Assembly (NCBI GenBank): GCA_001600055.1
Contig: BCIV01000019.1
Location: forward strand, 248,001 to 312,000
DNA length: 64,000 nucleotides
Direction of reading: 5' to 3'
Origin: Filobasidium wieringae
Taxonomy: Eukaryota; Basidiomycota; Tremellomycetes; Filobasidiales; Filobasidiaceae
In this document: piece after piece, positions 60,501 through 64,000 of the stretch
Layout: every line of letters begins with the position of its first letter
Position numbering within the stretch: position 1 is the first letter of the stretch
Position numbers and translations under genes: made by a program
Notes under the pieces: model-generated
Databases searched by the model: none
Told to the model about the DNA's origin: nothing
The model's input: only the letters and a program-made list of their open reading frames with translations

Positions 60501-63082
60501 GGCTCCTTTACCGGCGAGGATGTACTGGTCCAGGATATATTGTGGAGTCTGTGTACTCTTACCAGACCCGGTGTTTGCTGTGAGGACCGTCACCTCGTTC
60601 TCGTCTATCGTTCGCAGAATCTCCTCCTTGTATGAATAAATGGGTAAAGAGGCTCTTAACTCGCGCATCTTGCTAACACTAGGATCTTGGTCCACTTCAT
60701 AGATCTTGAGTCGCTCCAGAAGCTTTGCGGACTTTCCTTTCAATACGCCGTCAGCAGGCATGGTGAATGGCTGATGAGCAATGACCATAGGCTCTGCAAC
60801 AGTGTTAGGAGTTGGTGCCTTCTTGAACAATTGTGAACCTCTGGCCTCGCTGCACAGCTCTCGAACAAGCTCGACAAGGTTGTCCGAGCAATTGAAGAGT
60901 AAGTGAGGGGCCTTTCGCACATCCTCTTTACTTTTGCCGCCATCCTGACTTATGAACTGACTCCAAAGGTTGTGATCGCAACTTTCCAAGTACTGCGTTA
61001 CATCGAGGTAACACAATTTCGTCGCAAGCTTCTTGTTTGATCCAGATGCTACTCCGATCTTACGGCCTCCCACCGTCATGACCGCTTCCCATCGGGAGAT
61101 TTTAGCTCCTCTCTTGGAACGTCCTTCCGTGACTTCGTCGTAACTCAAATCAGGTTTGCCAAACTTGAACCGATTGCAGTAGTATTCCATGAACAGCCTA
61201 GCCTTTTCATAGGCGACGACAGCGCCATTGCTCAGCTTGACTGTCTCTGAGGGATCTTGGGTAGCAGTAGCAGTATTACCAAGATCAGGATCGTGATTGG
61301 GTCGATTGATCTGAGAAGTTTTGGCAGATTTTTAGCAAGTCAGCTCTCAGATTTCCTTGGAGTAGACTTACCATTCCAGTGGCTACGAGCTGATAGAGTG
61401 CGCTTAAAGCAGCTAGTTTTTCCCCTTCTGCTCGACTCGGGCTATCACCAACTCCTACCACACCTCGATATGCGTCGAGCACGATACTAACTCTGTCATC
61501 ATCGAAGGTCCACGTTAGCCTCTCAATATCCGGTATGCTGGCGCTGAACATACCTGTATACCTCCTTGCGGTCCAATACCCCCCGCTCTACTTCATATGG
61601 GACTGCTACATCCCCTTTTCCAGCGCCAAACCAGTTAGCTACAGGGGATTTTGGATTCTCCACCCAAGCCTTTTTTACGTCCAATCTTCCATCCTGCCCA
61701 AATTCTCGCGTAATCTGATCTCTCGTTCTCATAGGTCCGTCGAGCAGAGGTAAACTCTGTCGAGGAGTCATAGCGATAGTCGCCTTTACTGCCGCCGGGT
61801 TCCCACTGCGACCTTTACTTTGACTCCTACTCTTTCCCCTGTATCCCCCACCACCTCGTCCTCGTCCTCTTGCACTCATGTCGTCGTCTTCTGGTTGGTA
61901 AGTCGTTCGGTCTACGTTGTGCGCGTGTCCGTTTCTCTCTGGATACCTGCTACCTTCAACAGCTGTGTTGTTTACTGATGAAGCTTGAGGATAAGGTGAG
62001 TAAGGTGTTTGGGGATTCTTGGCTTGGCTGTTTGTTGAGCCTCGAGGACCAGTTGGTATGGCTGAATTACTAGGCCCAGTGGGTATAGGGTTACGTGTTG
62101 CCTTGGGGCCAGTAGGTATGGATGAGGTGGTTGAGGTTTCGGATGAAGGGAAACGCGGACCAGTAGGTATTTGAGGTGGTTCGGCGGAATCTAGTTTCCT
62201 TTTCTTGGTTGGAGGGGATGCTAGAGGATATTCGCTCGGTTTGTTTTCTTTTACGGCTCCCTCGTCTCTGTATCGCTTCCTTTCTCGTTCTTCTTCGACA
62301 GAAGCTTCTCGCTGATATTTCCTTTCCCTGGTAGAATTGGCCTCTCGGGTGTCCTCCTGTTGTCTAGCTAACTCCGATGTACTTGTCCCAAAGATGCGTT
62401 CGTGTAAACTTAAAACAGGGGCTCGAGCAGGAGATGGCCTTCTTCTCGGTGGAGAGAGGTTCGACCGTCTTTCAGGCGTAGGTGACCTTCTGGCGCGATT
62501 GTAATTAGGAACGTAGCTGTCTCTCACGGGAGATCTTGGTCTATAAGGTTCTCGATTTCCAGATGCACGATATTCTGCTTCACCTCTAGACGCGCTGTAT
62601 CTCTCTCCTAGCTTATCCCCGTTCTTATATCTGTCAAGCTCTTGATCAAGCTCTCTGAGCCTATACTCTCTCTCCCTTGTATCCGGTTGACGTCTAGCTG
62701 AAGGGGGTGAAGGTGACCTCCTTCTCCTAGCAGGCGTGTAAGTTGAAGGGATGTAACGATCTACAGCAGGAGTGACAGGAGATCGTGCCCGATAAGACGG
62801 AGGTCGACGGGAAAGGGGAGGAGGATTGCGGACTGCTGCAGGATCTAGCCGAAGAGCCGCTGAAGGTCGTGCGGGAAGACTTGAGGGAGCAGGAAGTGTT
62901 TTGTTTGATAGTGTCGATCGTACTACCGGGGGAGCGACAACAGAGCCCGAAAGCGGTTTTGATGGGAGGATTGAAGCCGATGCAGACGCTGTCGAGTTGC
63001 TGGAATCGTTCGTCAAGTGAGGAAGCGGAGGAGAGGATGATCTTTCACGTCTTCTATTAGATTGTTCGCCAACGTCGGACAT
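57573..63082 (-). CDS. large DExH-box RNA helicase with N-terminal disordered and dsRNA-binding-like regions
   Basis: Ten exons (61554-63082, 61372-61519, 59967-61310, 59764-59902, 59689-59731, 59149-59624, 58870-59086, 58348-58810, 58057-58291, 57573-57994) give about 1671 residues. The first 500 residues are Arg/Ser/Pro-rich with IPTGP repeats and an RGRGRGGGGYRG segment. A dsRNA-binding-like segment (TFDDDRVSIVL, SRAEGEKLAALSALYQLV) precedes the core: TGSGKSTQTPQY (I), TQPRRLAALALADR (Ia), DEVHERDLDTDLLL (II, DEVH), SATI (III), ATNIAETSVTIPG (V), DQRAGRAGRERPG (VI). HA2 and OB-fold regions follow, and an acidic C-terminus. Nearest types are DHX9/DHX29/DHX36. Start is ATG 63082; the upstream in-frame TTG was not used. 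Confidence 0.9.
62046..62170 (-). repeat. four IPTGP coding repeats in the helicase N-terminus
   Basis: The pentapeptide IPTGP recurs four times, at DNA intervals of 27-52 bp, followed by Arg, Lys, Ser and Arg. The codons differ between copies, so the peptide rather than the DNA seems conserved. Confidence 0.75.
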
Positions 63083-63629
63083 GAGTTGTGGTTCACGGAA
63101 GTTGGCTCTTTTCAAGCACTCGAAGTTGTATCCTCTTCTTAGAAATTTGGAGGACGATTTAAGAGGTCGAAGTCGAAAAATTGTGTGAGTTTAGATTGAG
63201 GAATGTCTCAACGCGAACATCCTAATGTCTGCCGGGAGGATACGGAAATTCAGAGTCAGACAAATAAGTATCGCTGAGAGCTAGCGGGGGAGTTGAAGCT
63301 TACCCGATGTGCCTTGTTAAATCTAGCTTAGCCAATCGATCGAGCGGTTGTGAGTAACGTATCCAAAGGTGCTGCTCATCACACAATGGAACTTGGGAAT
63401 TTCGAGCTGGAGAGCTTTCATAGTGCTGAGCTAAGACTAGTCGCGCAATGCTTGGACTCGACTTCTGAGTCGCTTTCACCGGTTCAACTTTTCTAAAGAT
63501 CCAATTTGAGTCTCCGTAAAGCAGGTTACCGCCCCCAGACTCCATTCCAAACCACACAGTACCAAGCTATAATAGCTTCACTACGTGCTTGATTTATACG
63601 TGGAAGAAACCTAGCAAAATAGCCTCGAC
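63083..63629. promoter_or_regulatory. divergent interval between the helicase and the last gene, with a small ORF
   Basis: 547 bp. It contains a minus-strand candidate ORF from ATG 63545 (MESGGGNLLYGDSNWIF) through about 80 codons to a GTAAGC donor at about 63300. A GGCAG acceptor near 63227 would add only a His codon and a stop. It may be an independent small gene or an upstream ORF in the helicase leader. Confidence 0.4.
63223..63545 (-). CDS. candidate small gene or upstream ORF
   Basis: ATG 63545 opens IFRKVEPVKATQKSSPSIAR, LVLAQHYESSPARNSQVPLC and DEQHLWIRYSQPLDRLAKLD before a donor at about 63300. A short intron would join it to a stop at about 63225, for about 82 residues. It starts 84 bp from the ATG of the divergent gene, as expected for a bidirectional pair. 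No family was recognised. Confidence 0.35.
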
Positions 63630-64000
63630 ATGAGCTTCGTCCGCTCATTATTTACGCCTGCATTGCGGGTAAGGAATCTGACCTGTAGTGATCTCTACTC
63701 ATCCGAAGACTGACCTCTACCTCGCAAATGTGCTCGCACAGCTCTCTCGTCAACCTCGCCCAATCTACCGAACCTTAGCAACACAAGTTCCCGTTCCACC
63801 AGCTGCTCAACAGGCTTCGTCCTCGGCATCGACTTTGCAAGAAGGATCGGAAAGCGTGGCTCCCATCTTTGAAGAGGGCGATGTCGATGTCACAGACAGT
63901 GTTCTGAAGATGCTTGAAAGCGAGGGGGGTAGGTGGCATACTATTGAGGGTTTTGTAAAGGAATCGAACTTACGCTTAATTTGGATTTTCAGGCTTACCT
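63630..64000 (+). CDS. probable mitochondrial protein, 5' part only
   Basis: Exons 63630-63668, 63742-63928 and from 63993 are in phase; the gene runs off the right edge. The start MSFVRSLFTPALRLSRQPRP continues IYRTLATQVPVPPAAQQASS, which is Arg/Ser/Ala-rich without acids, a typical mitochondrial presequence. Then SVAPIFEEGDVDVTDSVLKM and LESEGG suggest the beginning of an acidic mature part. Too little is present to name it. Confidence 0.65.

Overview
This window is nuclear DNA of a basidiomycete, most probably a tremellomycete yeast (the group of Cryptococcus and Kwoniella). The genes are dense on both strands. Nearly all are cut by many short introns, typically 45-75 nt with GT..AG ends and CTRAY-like branch points. 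The set is fungal (SHR3 permease chaperone, CSC1/OSCA channel, TOM70, MYST acetyltransferase ESA1), and a 'stealth' xylosylphosphotransferase-like protein points to Tremellales. The exon chains given here were built by hand from splice sites. Their codon phases were checked exon by exon, and almost all close on a stop codon.

Layout. 1-1874 (-) SUB2 DECD-box helicase, cut by the left edge. 2819-4599 (-) hexose-type MFS transporter. 6221-6880 (-) unknown 219-aa protein. 7330-8606 (-) homoserine kinase THR1. 8905-10824 (-) ESA1-like acetyltransferase, divergent from 11214-13804 (+) REX1-like exonuclease. 14902-15907 (-) SHR3, divergent from 16354-17265 (+) PRELI/Ups lipid-transfer protein. 18043-19088 (-) and 20540-22713 (+) are two divergent genes that share a rare motif. 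23244-24499 (-) MTM1 mitochondrial carrier. 24651-24729 (-) tRNA-like gene. 25109-27355 (+) secreted aspartic protease. 27863-32885 (+) an 18-exon CSC1/OSCA-type channel. 33544-36386 (+) stealth-family phosphotransferase. 37143-40026 (-) DUR3 urea transporter. 40459-41833 (-) YebC/TACO1 mitochondrial translation factor, divergent from 42149-44496 (+) a protein with a SANT-like C-terminus. 44682-47220 (+) TOM70. 48269-48764 (-) acyl-CoA-binding protein, divergent from 49016-50489 (+) YTH1/CPSF30. 51695-53725 (-) FAR1-like DNA-binding protein, divergent from 54179-57486 (+) a cysteine-rich single-pass receptor-like protein. 57573-63082 (-) a large DExH helicase. 63630-64000 (+) the start of a probable mitochondrial protein.

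There is no operon logic, but several themes recur: mitochondrial biogenesis (MTM1, TACO1, TOM70, Ups, the last gene), RNA processing (SUB2, REX1, YTH1, DExH helicase), nutrient uptake (hexose MFS, SHR3, DUR3) and the cell surface (protease, stealth enzyme, Cys-rich receptor). Many neighbours share a short bidirectional promoter.

The most interesting items are the Cys-rich receptor-like protein with a PPAY tail motif, the divergent pair sharing a 35-residue motif, unusual splicing (two GC-AG introns, introns of 34-40 nt, a 15-nt internal exon, a 5-nt first coding exon, a 325-nt intron in SUB2), an irregular tRNA-like gene, and a GATC-dense bidirectional promoter. I found no CRISPR array, no intact transposon, no viral gene and no rRNA.
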